A program made the position numbers and the translations under genes. 64,000 nt of DNA from Limnoperna fortunei (taxonomy: Eukaryota; Mollusca; Bivalvia; Mytilida; Modiolidae): NCBI GenBank assembly GCA_944474755.1, contig OX104114.1, positions 80,400,623 to 80,464,622 of the forward strand, read 5' to 3'. The number at the start of each line of letters is the position of its first letter. The stretch's first letter is position 1. This document shows positions 25,905 to 38,459 of the stretch, piece by piece. The notes beneath the pieces were generated by a model. That model saw only the letters and a list, made by a program, of their open reading frames with translations, made no database searches and was not told the origin of the DNA.

Positions 25905-27295
25905 TTGAAATTTTGTTTTCAATATAACTCAAAAACCATACAAAATTGAAGCAGACAATATAAGAGAAAAATGTTCCTCTCGTTGAGATCTACATTTGAT
26001 ATATAGTGTCGAAAACTGTGCGACAAACTGTTTTCGAAGTTATGGCCCTTGACAGGTTTCGGCTAAATTTTGTTTTCAATATAACTCAAAAATCATAAAA
26101 GATTGAAGCAGACAATATATTAGAAAAATGTTCCTCTCATTGAGATCTACATTTGATATAATTGGTTGAAAACTGTTCGACAAACCGTTTTCGAGGTTAT
26201 GGCCCTTGACAGGTTTCGGCTAAATTTTGTTTTCAATATAACTCAAAAACCATAAAAAATTGAAGCAGACAATATATTAGAAAAATGTTCCTCTCATTAT
26301 GATCTACATTTGATATAATTGGTTGAAAACTGTGCGACAAACCGTTTTCGAGGTTATGGCCCTTGACAGGTTTCGGCTAAATTTTGTTTTCAATATAACT
26401 CAAAAACCATACAAAATTGAAGCAGACAATATATTAGAAAAATGTTCCTCTCATTGAGATCTACATTTGATATAAATAGTTGAAAACTGTGCGACAAACC
26501 GTTTTCGAGGTTATGGCCCTTGACAGGTTTCGGCTAAATTTTGTTTTCAATATAACTCAAAAACCATACAAAATTGAAGTAGACAATATATGAGAAAAAT
26601 GTTACTCTCATTGAGATCTATATTTGATATATACTGTTGAAAACTGTGCGACAAACCGTTTTCGAGGTTATGGCCCTTGACAGGTTTCGGCTAAATTTTG
26701 TTTTCAATATAACTCAAAAACCATAAAAAATTGAAGCAGACAATATATTAGAAAAATGTTCCTCTCATTATGATCTACATTTGATATATACTGTTAAAAA
26801 CTGTGCGACAAACCGTTTTCGAGGTTATAGCCCTTGACAGGTTTCGGCTAAATTTTGTTTTCAATATAACTCAAAAACCATACAAAATTGAAGCAGACAA
26901 TATATCAGGAAAATGTTCCTCTCGTTGAGATCTACATTTGATATAAAAGTCGAAAACTGTGCGACAAACCGTTTTCGAGGTTATGGCCCTTGACAGGTTT
27001 CGGTTTAATTTTGTTTTCAATATAACTCAAAGACCATAAAAAATTGAAGCAGACAATATATCAGAAAAATGTTCCTCTCGTTGAGATCTACATTTGATAT
27101 AAGGGTCCAAAACTGTGCGACAAACCGTTTTCGAGGTTATGGCCCTTGACAGGTTTCTGTTTAATTTTGTTTTCAATATAACTCAAAAACCATAAAAAAT
27201 TGAAGCAGACAATATATCAGAAAAATGTTCCTCTCGTTGAGATCTACATTTGATATAAAGATTCGAAAACTGCGACAAACAAAACCATATACCTA
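25905..27295 (+). repeat. Tandem array of nine 157 bp units inside element E
   Basis: The landmark GTTTTCAATATAACTC recurs near 25915, 26072, 26229, 26386, 26543, 26700, 26857, 27013 and 27169, so spacing is 156-157 bp throughout. Each unit also carries TTATGGCCCTTGACAGG. The sequence is unrelated to the 155 bp array of the inner E element, although the period is almost the same. Confidence 0.87.
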
Positions 27296-27367
27296 GACAA
27301 AACACTAACAAAATGCAGGGAAAGACCTCACATTTGTTCTCGGAACAAATGCGTTTTAATTATTATT

Positions 27368-29162
27368 AAGTCGCCGACCACGAAGTGTCGGGCGACTTAT
27401 TGTTTTTACTCCGTTTCTTATTATTATTAAATCCCCGACCACGAAGTGTCGGGGATTTATTGTTTTTGCACCGTTTCTTATTCTTCTTCTTCTTCTTCTT
27501 CTTCTTCTTCTTCTTCTTCTTCTTCTTCTTCTTCTTCTTCTTCTTCTTCTTCTTCTTCTTCTTCTTCTTCTGGACCTAACTTTGTCCGTAGGATTTCTCG
27601 AAGACGAAAAGACATAGGTCAATGAAACTTACCAGAAAGATAGGTCACCACTAGGAAATGTTGTTTCCGATTTCGAAATTTTGAAAATGGCGGCCATCTT
27701 GGATTGGCGGCCATTTTGAATTTGAAAAAAATACAAAATTAATCATAAAAAATCACAAACAATATGGATATGAACCAAAATAGGTTTATAGGTCAATATT
27801 AAGGTCCCGGACAATATGGGACCATTTTCCGAAAAATCCAAGATGGCCACCATATTCAAAATGGCCGCCAAAGTGCGAAAATTGAAAAGTTGTCCGATTT
27901 CAACGAAAATTGGCATTTAGGTCAATATTGATATTACGAACAACATGGTGACATGTTCGAACAAATCAAAGATGGCCGCCAAAGTCCAAGATGGCCGCCA
28001 TATTCAAAATGGCCTCCAAAGTGCGAAAATTGAAAAGTTGTCCGATTTCAACGAAAATTGGCATTTAGGTGAATATTGATATTACGAACAACATGGTGAC
28101 ATGTTTGAACAAATCCAAGATGGCCGCCAAAGTACAAGATGGCCGCCATATTCAAAATGGCCGCCAAAGTGCGAAAATTGAAAAGTTGTCCGATTTCAAC
28201 GAAAATTGGCATTTAGGTCAATATTGATATTACGAACAACATGGCGACACTTTCGAACAAATCCAAGATGGCTGTCATATTCAAAATGGCTGCCAAAGTG
28301 CGAATATTGAAAAGTTGTCTGATTTCAACAAAAATTGGCATTTAGGTCAATATTGATATTACGAACAACATGTCGAACAAATCCAAGATGGCTGCCAAAG
28401 TCCAAAATGGCCGCCATATTCAAAATGGCCGCCAAAGTGCGAAAATTGAAAAGTTGTCCGAATTGTGACAAAAGTGGGCACGGGAGGGGATTTTTTTGTG
28501 ACTTGCTTGCAATCACAATCAGCACTTGTTATTATTATTATTTTCATATTTCTTATGTTTTCCCCTCGCAATGTTGTCCGCTCGTTTTCTCGCTCATCTT
28601 TTAACCGATCGAAATGAAACTTTGGGAACATGTTAAGGGTGACCTGAAGTTGTGCAATCCACTTTTGAAATTTTCAAAATGGCCGCCATTTTCAAAATGG
28701 CCGCCGTTGAAAAAAAATGAAGGCCGTTGTCAGATCTCAGTAATTGCCAAAGCAATTTCAATGAAAATTGGTATACTGATACAGCTAACTATCTCGAGCA
28801 TTTTTGCAAAAAAAAATTTGACGCGACCGACATTTCAAAATGGCCGCCATCCGAACACCACCCCCATAAAAATGCAAAAATTTAAACGTCATCCGATTTA
28901 GACGAAATTTGGTATACAGGTAGCTTATGATACCCTGAGTGTGCCACTATTTACAAATTTTTTGTCTGACTTCCGGTTTCAAAATGGCGGCCATTTTACT
29001 GCAGGAAAAAGTCAACTTTGTCCGATTTCAACAAAATTTGATTTCTAGGCATATTTTAATGTACTGATTTGAATGAAATACTATCCATAAGGATTATAGT
29101 GGCAATGGGGGTTCGTTTGGGAGACATTCTGTGTTGGCATCCCAACACAATCAGCACTAGTT
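27368..29162 (+). mobile_element. Recombinant element: A head, M body and tail, holding a D element
   Basis: The S1 head is at 27368-27398. The body from 28531 starts with the A-type TTCATATTTC leader and turns M-like by about 28700 (AAAATGAAGGCCG). The tail is M type, GGGAGACAT at 29119-29127. The D element at 27429-28530 lies in its ATT tract. Confidence 0.65.
27429..28530 (+). mobile_element. Family D element with the longest CTT tract
   Basis: The head is at 27429-27458. The CTT tract at about 27481-27570 has about 30 units. The full set of internal units is present, and the tail GGGGATTT starts at 28486. Confidence 0.78.
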
Positions 29163-29927
29163 ATTATTCTTTTCCACACATTTTTCTTAATCGTGAACTT
29201 GTCCGACACATTTTTTGAAAACGCTTTGACCAATCAAGATAAAACCTGCTGAGGTGGGTGGAGGGTCACTCAGAGGTGTGCCATTCACTTTTGAAATTTT
29301 CAAAATGGCCGCCATTAAAGATTTTTGGCGACCTCTCAGATCTCGGAGATGGGTGGATGGATTTTAATGAAAATTGGTACACTGGTAGAGTTAACCATCC
29401 TGAGCAGTGTGGCGAAAAAAAATTTGATGCGAATGCCGCCATTTTAAAATCGCCGCCATTTTATCACACCCTTCCCCCAAAAATGTCAACTTTGTCCGAT
29501 TTCAACGAAATTTGATTTCTAGACGTATTTTGATGTACTGTCAAGATAAAACCTGCTGAGGTGGGTGGAGGGTCACTCAGAGGTGTGCCATCCACTCTTG
29601 AAATTTCAAAATGGCCGCCATTAAAGATTTTTGGCCCCCTCTCAGATCTCGGAGATGGGTGGATGGATTTTAATGAAAATTGGTACACTGGTAGAGTTAA
29701 CCATCCTGAGCATTGTGGCGAAAACAAATTTGATGCGAAAGCCGCCATTTTAAAATTGCCGCCGTTTTACCACACCCGCCCCCCGAAAACGTCAACTTTG
29801 TCCGATTTCAACGAAATTTGATTTATAGACGTATTTTGATGTACAGCTGTACTGATTTGCATGGAATACTATCCATGGGGATTTGGGCGACTTCTGTGTT
29901 GGCATCCCAACACAATCATGTTTAATT
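29163..29927 (+). mobile_element. Family B body and tail (head left of window)
   Basis: A two-unit B body in which the paired palindromes of both units are contracted to single copies, near 29305 and 29608. The tail GGGCGACTT is at 29885-29893. It closes no B-type head in the window. Confidence 0.72.
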
Positions 29928-29982
29928 AAGTCGCCGACCACGAAGTGTCGGGCGACTTATTGTTTTTACTCCGTTTCTTATT

Positions 29983-31953
29983 ATGTCTCCCAAACGAAGT
30001 TTTGGGAGACATATTGTTTTTGTCCGGTTTCTTATTATTAAGTCGCCGACCACGAAGTGTCGGGCGACTTATTGTTTTTACTCCGTTTCTTATTATTATT
30101 ATTTTCATATTTCTTATGTTTTCCCCTCGCAATGTTGTCCGCTCGTTTTCTCGCTCATCTTTTAACCGATCGAAATGAAACTTTGGGAACATGTTAAGGG
30201 TGACCTGAAGTTGTGCAATCCACTTTTAAAATTTTCAAAATGGCCGCCATTTTCAAAATGGCCGCCGTTGAAAAAAATGACGGTTGTTGTCAGATCTCAG
30301 TAATTGCCAAAGCAATTTCAATGAAAATTGGTATACTGGTACAGCTAACTATCCCGAGCATTTTTGCAAAAAAAAATTTGACGCGGCCGACATTTCAAAA
30401 TGGCCGCCATCCGAACACCACCCCCCTAAAAATGTAAAAATTTAAACGTCATCCGATTTAGACAAAATTTGGTATACAGGTAGCTTATGATACCCTAAGT
30501 GTGCCACTATTTAAAAATGTTTTGTCCGACTTCCGGTTTCAAAATGGCGGCCGTTTTAAAGTTTTACAAAATGGCGGCCGTTGTCAGATCTCAGTTATGG
30601 CCAGAGCAATTTCAATGAAAATTGGTATACTGATACAGCTAACTATCCTGAGCATTTTTGCAAAAAAAATTTTTTGTCCGACTTCCGGTTTCAAAATGGC
30701 GGCCGTTTTAAAGTTTGCTCGTTTTCTCGCTCATCTTTTAACCGATCGAAATGAAACTTGGCCAACTGAAAGCTCATGTTATGAAGTTGTGCTCTTGACT
30801 TTTAGTTCCCTCTACTCGGTCAAAAGTGCGGAACGGGAGGCGACTTCAACGTTTCGGGAAACGTAAATTTTAATTATTCTTCTTCTTTCTTTCTTTCTTT
30901 TTTCTTTCCGTTCAATCTTGTCCGCACATTTTCTCTGAGACGCAATGTCCAATCAAGATGAAACTTTGGGAACATGTTAAGGGTGACCTGAAGTTGTGCA
31001 ATCCACTTTTGAAATTTTCAAAATGGCCGCCATTTTCAAAATGGCCGCCATTGAAAAAAATGGCGACCATTGTCAGATCTCAGTAATGGCCAGAGAAATT
31101 TCAATGAAAATTGGTATACTGATACAGCTAACTATCCTGAGCATTTTTACCAAATAAAAATAGACGCGAACGACATTTCAAAATGGCCGCCATCCGAACA
31201 CCACCCCCCTAAAAATGCAAAAATTTAAATGTCATCCGATTTCGACGAAATTTGGTATACAGGTAGCTTATAATACCCTGAGTGTGCCACTATTTAAAAA
31301 ATTTTTGTCCGACTTCCGGTTTCAAAATGGCGGCCGTTTCAAAGTTTTAAAAAATGGCGGCCGTTGTCAGATCTCCGTAACGGCCAGACCAATTTCAATG
31401 AAAATTGGTATACTGATACAGCTAACTATCCTGAGCATTTTTTGCCAAAAAGAAATTTTTTCCGACTTCCGGTTTCAAAATGGCGGCCGTTTTAAAGTTT
31501 GAAAAAATGGCGGCCGTTGTCAGATCTAAGTAATGGCCAGAGCAATTTCAATGAAAATTGGTATACTGATACAGCTGACTATCCCGAGCATTTTTGCAAA
31601 AAAAAAATTTGACGCGGCCGACATTTCAAAATGGCCGCCATCCGAACACCACCCCCCTAAAAATGTAAAAATTTAAACGTCATCCAATTTAGACGAAATT
31701 TGGTATACAGGTAGCTTATAATACCCTGAGTGTGCCACTATTTAAAAAATTTTTGTCCGACTTCCGGTTTCAAAATGGCGGCCATTTTACTGCAGGAAAA
31801 AGTCAACTTTGTCCGATTTCAACAAAATTTGATTTCTAGGCATATTTTAATGTACTGATTTGAATGAAATACTATCCATGGGGATTATAGTGGCAATGGG
31901 GGTTCGTTTGGGAGACATTCTGTGTTGGCATCCCAACACAATCAGCACTAGTT
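29983..31953 (+). mobile_element. Family M element holding a nested A element
   Basis: The head is at 29983-30012 and the tail GGGAGACAT at 31910-31918. The body from 30876 is a divergent three-unit version that includes A-like units, for example the paired GGCGGCCGTT stretches at 31330-31520. It may resemble the ancestor from which A arose. Confidence 0.73.
30040..30875 (+). mobile_element. Family A element, complete
   Basis: The S1 head is at 30040-30070. The body shares the GACGGTTGTTG variant (near 30278) with the A copy at 1314-2097. The tail is standard. Confidence 0.8.
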
Positions 31954-32013
31954 ATTATTATGTCTCCCAAACGAAGTTTTGGGAGACATATTGTTTTTGT
32001 ACGGTTTCTTATT

Positions 32014-33946
32014 ATGTCGCCCCAGACTTTGTCGGGGCGACATATTGTTATTCTACTGTTTCTTTTTCACTATTATTATTATTATTATTATTATTAAGTC
32101 GCCGACCACGAAGTGTCGGGCGACTTATTGTTTTTACTCCGTTTCTTATTATTATTATTATGTTTTCCTTTTTCCCCTCGCAATGTTGTCCGCTCGTTTT
32201 CTCGCTCATCTTTTAACCGATCGAAATGAAACTTTGGGAACATGTTAAGGGTGACCTGAAGTTGTGCAATCCACTTTTGAAATTTTCAAAATGGCCGCCA
32301 TTTTTAAAATGGCCGCCGTTGAAAAAAAATGACGGCCGTTGTCAGATCTCAGTAATTGCCAAAGCAATTTCAATGAAAATTGGTATACTGGTACAGCTAA
32401 CTATCCCGAGCATTTTTGCAAAAAAAAATTTGACGCGGCCGACATTTCAAAATGGCCGCCATCCGAACACCACCCCCCTAAAACTGTAAAAATTTAAACG
32501 TTATCCGATTTAAACGAAATTTGGTATACAGGTAGCTTATGATACCCGGAGTGTGCCACTATTTTCAAAATTTTTGTCCGACTTCCGGTTTCAAAATGGC
32601 GGCCGTTTTAAAGTTTTACAAAATGGCGGCCGTTGTCAGATCTCAGTTATGGCCAGAGCAATTTCAATGAAAATTGGTATACTGATACAGCTAACTATCC
32701 TGAGCATTTTTGCAAAAAAAATTTTTTGTCCGACTTCCGGTTTCAAAATGGCGGCCGTTTTAAAGTTTGCTCGTTTTCTCGCTCATCTTTTAACCGATCG
32801 AAATGAAACTTGGCCAACTGAAAGCTCATGTTATGAAGTTGTGCTCTTGACTTTTAGTTCCCTCTACTCGGTCAAAAGTGCGGAACGGGAGGCGACTTCA
32901 ACGTTTCGGGAAACGTAAATTTTAATTATTATTCTTATTATTCTTATTATTATTATTATTATTATTATTCTTCCTCACTTTTTGTCCGGCTGATAACTCA
33001 GAGATGGCTGATTGGATTAGAACATCACATGGCATAAAGTAGAACCACTATCTGAAGTTGTGCCATCAACTTTCAAAATGGTGATATGTGGAACCATCTC
33101 CATGGAAACCAGAAAGTTATGCATGAGTGATTTTGGGCATTTTCCTTAATTTTTCGGAAACCTAGAAGCACAGAGGGACCAAACTTGGTATGATGGAAGA
33201 CCATAATGAGATACAGGTTTGAGATGATTTTGGGGCGGAACGGAAAAACAAGATGGCCGCCATGGCTAAAAATAGATTTAACATGGGGCCTATGGGAAAA
33301 TGATTTTTCTACAATAGCTTCACCATGGTTTGAGATATTCCAAAGATTTTTTATAGGAAGTTGGACCTCATCAACCTCGAGAAGACAGGAAAGTTTGAAA
33401 AAAAAATTTCACACCGTGTGGCCGCAGCCACAACCGTTACGTTTGCATAGAAGCCTATGGGGAAATGGAGGTTTTTTGTCACCTCCATTTCTCTGCTATG
33501 CATTGATGGATTCCAATCAAACTTTACACAAAGCACCGTCATCATTACATCTTGGAATTCACATATCAAAAAATTCTAAAATGGCCACCTTTTACAAGAT
33601 GGCCGCCACGTTACATTTGCATAGAAGCCTATGGGGAAATGGAGGTTTTTTGTCGCCTCCATTTCTCTGCTATGCATTGATGGATTCCAATCAAACTTTA
33701 CACAAAGCACCGTCACCATTACATCTTTGAAATTCATATTACGAAAAATTTCAAATGGCGGCCATTTTTAAGATGGCTGCCGAGTTACGTTAAAAATTAC
33801 AACATTGTCGGAATTCAATGAAAATCAACTTCTAGAGATATTTTGATGTGGGGAGCAACATGGAATCATCGATTTTGGAATTCACATGACGGAAAAAAAA
33901 AATTTCGGGGCGACATCTGCTATTGCTCGCAATGGCAATTCTAGTT
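32014..33946 (+). mobile_element. Family C element holding a nested A element
   Basis: The head is at 32014-32043, the body from about 32928, and the tail GGGGCGACAT at 33907-33916 with the GCTATTGC/GCAATGGC hairpin. The ATT tract left of the body contains interrupted ATTCTT units. Confidence 0.78.
32096..32927 (+). mobile_element. Family A element, complete
   Basis: The S1 head is at 32096-32126, uninterrupted, with a standard tail. Private changes include CCCGGAGTG near 32547. Confidence 0.8.
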
Positions 33947-35645
33947 ATTATTCTTCTTCTTTCTTTCTTTCTTTTTTCTTTCCGTTCAATCTTGTCCGCA
34001 CATTTTCTCAGAGATGCAATGTCCAGTCAAGATGAAACTTTGGGAACATGTTAAGGGTGACCTGAAGTTGTGCAATCCACTTTTGAAATTTTCAAAATGG
34101 CCGCCATTGAAAAAAAATGACATCTGTTGTCAGATCTCAGTAATTGCCAAAGCAATTTCAATGAAAATTAGTATACTGATACAGCTAACTATCCTGAGCA
34201 TTTTTGCAAAAAAAAATTTGACGCGACCGACATTTCAAAATGGCCGCCATCCGAACACCACCCCCGTAAAAATGAAAAAATTTAAACGTCATCCGATTTA
34301 GAAGAAATTTGGTATACAGGTAGCTTATGATACCCTGAGTGTGCCACTATTTAAAATTTTTTTCTCCGACTTCCGGTTTCAAAATGGCGGCCATTTTACT
34401 GCAGGAAAAAGTCAACTTTGTCCGATTTCAACAAAATATGATTTCTAGGTCCAATCAAGATGAAACTTTGGGAACATGTTAAGGGTGACCTGAAGTTGTG
34501 CAATCCACTTTTGAAATTTTCAAAATGGCCGCCATTTTCAAAATGGCCGCCGTTGAAAAAAAATGAAGCCGTTGTCAGATCTCAGTAATTGCCAAAGCAA
34601 TTTCAATGAAAATTGGTATACTGATACAGCTAACTATCCTGAGCATCTTTGCAAAAAAAAATTTGACGCGACCGACATTTCAAAATGGCCGCCATCCGAA
34701 CACCACCCCCCTAAAAATGCAAAAATTTAAACGTCATCCGATTTAGACGAAGTTTGGTATACAGGTAGCTTATGATACCCTGAGTGTGCCACTATTTACA
34801 AATTTTTTGTCCGACTTCCGGTTTCAAAATGGCGGCCATTTTACTGCAGGAAAAAGTCAACTTTGTCCGATTTCAACAAAATTTGATTTCTAGGCATATT
34901 TTAATGTACTGATTTGAATGAAATACTATCCATAAGGATTATAGTGGCAATGGGGGTTCGTTTGGGAGACATTCTGTGTTGGCATCCCAACACAATCAGC
35001 ACTAGTTATTATTATTTTCATATTTCTTATGTTTTCCCCTCGCAATGTTGTCCGCACATTTTCTCAGAGATGCAATGTCCAATCAAGATGAAACTTTGGG
35101 AACATGTTAAGGGTGACCTGAAGTTGTGCAATCCACTTTTGAAATTTTCAAAATGGCCGCCATTTTCAAAATGGCCGCCGTTGAAAAAAAATGACGGCCG
35201 TTGCCAGATCTCAGTAATTGCCAAAGCAATTTCAATGAAAATTGGTATACTGATACAGCTAACTATCCCGAGCATTTTTGCAAAAAAAAATTTGACGCGG
35301 CCGACATTTCAAAATGGCCGCCATCCGAACACCACCCCCCTAAAAATGTAAAAATTTAAACGTCATCCGATTTAGACGAAATTTGGTATTCAGGTAGCTT
35401 ATGATACCCTGAGTGTGCCACTATTTAAAAATTTTTTGTCCGACTTCCGGTTTCAAAATGGCGGCCATTTTACTGCAGGAAAAAGTCAACTTTGTCCGAT
35501 TTCAACAAAATTTGATTTCTAGGCATATTTTAATGTACTGATTTGAATGAAATACTATCCATGGGGATTATAGTGGCAATGGGGGTTCGTTTGGGAGACA
35601 TTCTGTGTTGGCATCCCAACACAATCAGCACTAGTTATTATTATT

Positions 35646-36698
35646 AAATCCCCGACCACGAAGTGTCGGGGATTTATTGTTTTTGCACCGTTTCTTATTA
35701 TTATTATTATTCTTCTTCTTCTTCTTCTTCTTCTTCTTCTTCTTCTTCTTCTTCTTCTGGACCTAACTTTGTCCGTAGGATTTCTCGAAGACGAAAAGAC
35801 ATAGGTCAATGAAACTTACCAGAAAGATAGGTCACCACTAGGAAATGTTCTTTCCGATTTCGAAATTTTGAAAATGGCGGCCATCTTGGATTGGCGGCCA
35901 TTTTGAATTTGAAAAAAATACAAAATTAATCATAAAAAATCACAAACAATATGGATATGAACCAAAATAGGTTTATAGGTCAATATTAAGGTCCCGGACA
36001 ATATGGGACCATTTTCCGAAAAATCCAAGATGGCCACCATATTCAAAATGGCCGCCAAAGTGCGAAAATTGAAAAGTTGTCCGATTTCAACGAAAATTGG
36101 CATTTAGGTCAATATTGATATTACGAACAACATGGCGACACTTTCGAACAAATCCAAGATGGCTGTCATATTCAAAATGGCCGCCAAAGTGCGAAAATTG
36201 AAAAGTTGTCCGATTTCAACGAAAATTGGCATTTAGGTGAATATTGATATTACGAACAACATGGTGACATGTTTGAACAAATCCAAGATGGCCACAAAAG
36301 TCCAAGATGGCCGCCATATTCAAAATGGCCGCCAAAGTGCGAAAATTGAAAAGTTGTCCGATTTCAACGAAAATTGGCATTTAGGTCAATATTGATATTA
36401 CGAACAACATGGCGACACTTTCGAACAAATCCAAGATGGCTGTCATATTCAAAATGGCTGCCAAAGTGCGAATATTGAAAAGTTGTCTGATTTCAACAAA
36501 AATTGGCATTTAGGTCAATATTGATATTACGAACAACATGTCGAACAAATCCAAGATGGCTGCCAAAGTCCAAGATGGCCGCCATATTCAAAATGGCCGC
36601 CAAAGTGCGAAAATTGAAAAGTTGTCCGAATTGTGACAAAAGTGGGCACGGGAGGGGATTTTTTTGTGACTTGCTTGCAATCACAATCAGCACTTGTT
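35646..36698 (+). mobile_element. Family D element, complete
   Basis: The head is at 35646-35675, a CTT tract of 16 units is at about 35711-35758, and the tail GGGGATTT begins at 36654. It lies between two tails whose heads are far upstream. Confidence 0.78.
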
Positions 36699-37479
36699 AT
36701 TATTATTTTCATATTTCTTATGTTTTCCCCTCGCAATGTTGTCCGCTCGTTTTCTCGCTCATCTTTTAACCGATCGAAATGAAACTTCGGAAACATGTTA
36801 AGGGTGACCTGAAGTTGTGCAATCCCCTTTTGAAATTTTCAAAATGGCCGCCATTTTCAAAATGGCCGCCGTTGAAAAAAATGACGGCCGTTGTCAGATC
36901 TCAGTAATTGCCAAAGCAATTTCAATGAAAATTGGTATACTGGTACAGCTAACTATCCCGAGCATTTTTGCAAAAAAAAAATTGACGCGGCCGACATTTC
37001 AAAATGGCCGCCATCCGAACACCACCCCCCTAAAAATGTAAAAATTTAAACGTCATCCGATTTAGACGAAATTTGGTATACAGGTAGCTTATGATACCCT
37101 AAGTGTGCCACTATTTAAAAATGTTTTGTCCGACTTCCGGTTTCAAAATGGCGGCCGTTTTAAAGTTTTACAAAATGGCGGCCGTTGTCAGATCTCAGTT
37201 ATGGCCAGAGCAATTTCAATGAAAATTGGTATACTGATACAGCTAACTATCCTGAGCATTTTTGCAAAAAAAATTTTTTGTCCGACTTCCGGTTTCAAAA
37301 TGGCGGCCGTTTTAAAGTTTGCTCGTTTTCTCGCTCATCTTTTAACCGATCGAAATGAAACTTGGCCAACTGAAAGCTCATGTTATGAAGTTGTGCTCTT
37401 GACTTTTAGTTCCCTCTACTCGGTCAAAAGTGCGGAACGGGAGGCGACTTCAACGTTTCGGGAAACATAAATTTTAATT
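36699..37479 (+). mobile_element. Family A body and tail (head left of window)
   Basis: The body has private changes (AAACTTCGGAAACATG near 36783). The tail hairpin has one mismatch, GAAACAT for GAAACGT. It has no open S1 head in the window. Confidence 0.72.
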
Positions 37480-38459
37480 ATTTTTATTCTTCCACTTTCC
37501 GTCAATATTTTGTCCGACAGATTTCTCGGAGACCGTAAATTGGATCATTATGAAACTTCACCCAAAAATAGGTCATGACTTGAAGTGGTGCCTTCAAGTT
37601 TTAAAATTTTGAAATTGGCGGCCATCTTGAAATGGCGGCCATTTTGAAAACGAAAAAAATCCTTAAAAATCCAAAAGTTAACGAATTTCAATGAAAATTG
37701 GAATATAAGTAGGGTATGTTATACCGCACCATACGACGCACATGTTGTCTTTTTGTGGCGGCCATTTTGAATCCAAGATGGCCGCCAAAAATTCAAAATG
37801 CTCGTAATCACACGAAACTTGGTTTTTAGGTAGATTACCATGTTGCGATCAGATGTTAGTCATCAAAATATGAATTTGGTCATGGCGGCCATCTTTAAAT
37901 TGCGGCCATTTTGAAAATGATAATAAATCCTTAAAAATCCAAAAGTTAACGGATTCCGATGAAAATTGGAATGTAAGTAGGGTATGTTATACCGCACCAT
38001 ATGCCCCACATGTCGACCTTTTTGGCAACCATTTTGAATCCAAGATGGCCGCCAAAAATGCGAAATGCTCTGAATCGCACGAAACTTGGTTTTTAGATAG
38101 ATTACCATGTTGCGATCAGATGTTAGTCATCAAAATTTGAATTTGAACACGGGGGCCATTTTAAAATGGCCGCCATTTTGAAAATGAAAAAATCCTTAAA
38201 AATCCAAAAGTTAACGGATTTCGACGAAAATTGGAATATAAGTAGGGTATGTTATACCTCACCATATGACGCACATATTGACTTTCAATGACGGCCATTT
38301 TGAATCCAAGATGGCTGACAAAACTGAAAAATGCTCCGATTTGCTTAAAACTTGGTTTCCTGGTAGATAAAGTTGCTGTGAATGGATGTTTGAACTCGAG
38401 TGTCCACGGGGGCGTTTGGGAGCCAGTTATGATCCATAAGATCATAATCATGTTTAATT
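37480..38459 (+). mobile_element. Family F body and tail (head left of window)
   Basis: This F body has at least six internal units of about 130-145 bp. The tail has GGGAGCCA at 38418-38425 and the TTATGATC/GATCATAA hairpin. It is more diverged from its relatives than the A copies are from each other, as expected for an outer, older layer. Confidence 0.72.

Larger units (their letters stand above)
22941..27361 (+). mobile_element. Family E element holding a nested E element
   Basis: The head at 22941-22972 has tip AAGGTCTTTCCC. The body from 25476 contains nine 157 bp tandem units. The tail has GGGAAAGACCT at 27318-27328, then the perfect hairpin CATTTGTTC/GAACAAATG. The 11-base tip/tail match is exact and includes the third C, which the nested E element lacks. 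This supports the head-tail assignment. Confidence 0.75.
31960..35007 (+). mobile_element. Family M element holding a C element
   Basis: The head is at 31960-31989. The body restarts at 33947 with its CTTTC-rich leader, and the tail GGGAGACAT is at 34964-34972. The whole C element, with its own inner A, lies between head and body. This is one of the clearest three-level examples. Confidence 0.78.
29928..35636 (+). mobile_element. Recombinant element: A head, M body and tail, holding two M blocks
   Basis: The S1 head is at 29928-29958. The body from 35008 has the A leader only as far as about 35055, then CGCACATTTTCTCAGAG as in M, and an M tail with GGGAGACAT at 35593-35601. Nested inside are M 29983-31953 and M 31960-35007. 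Confidence 0.62.
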
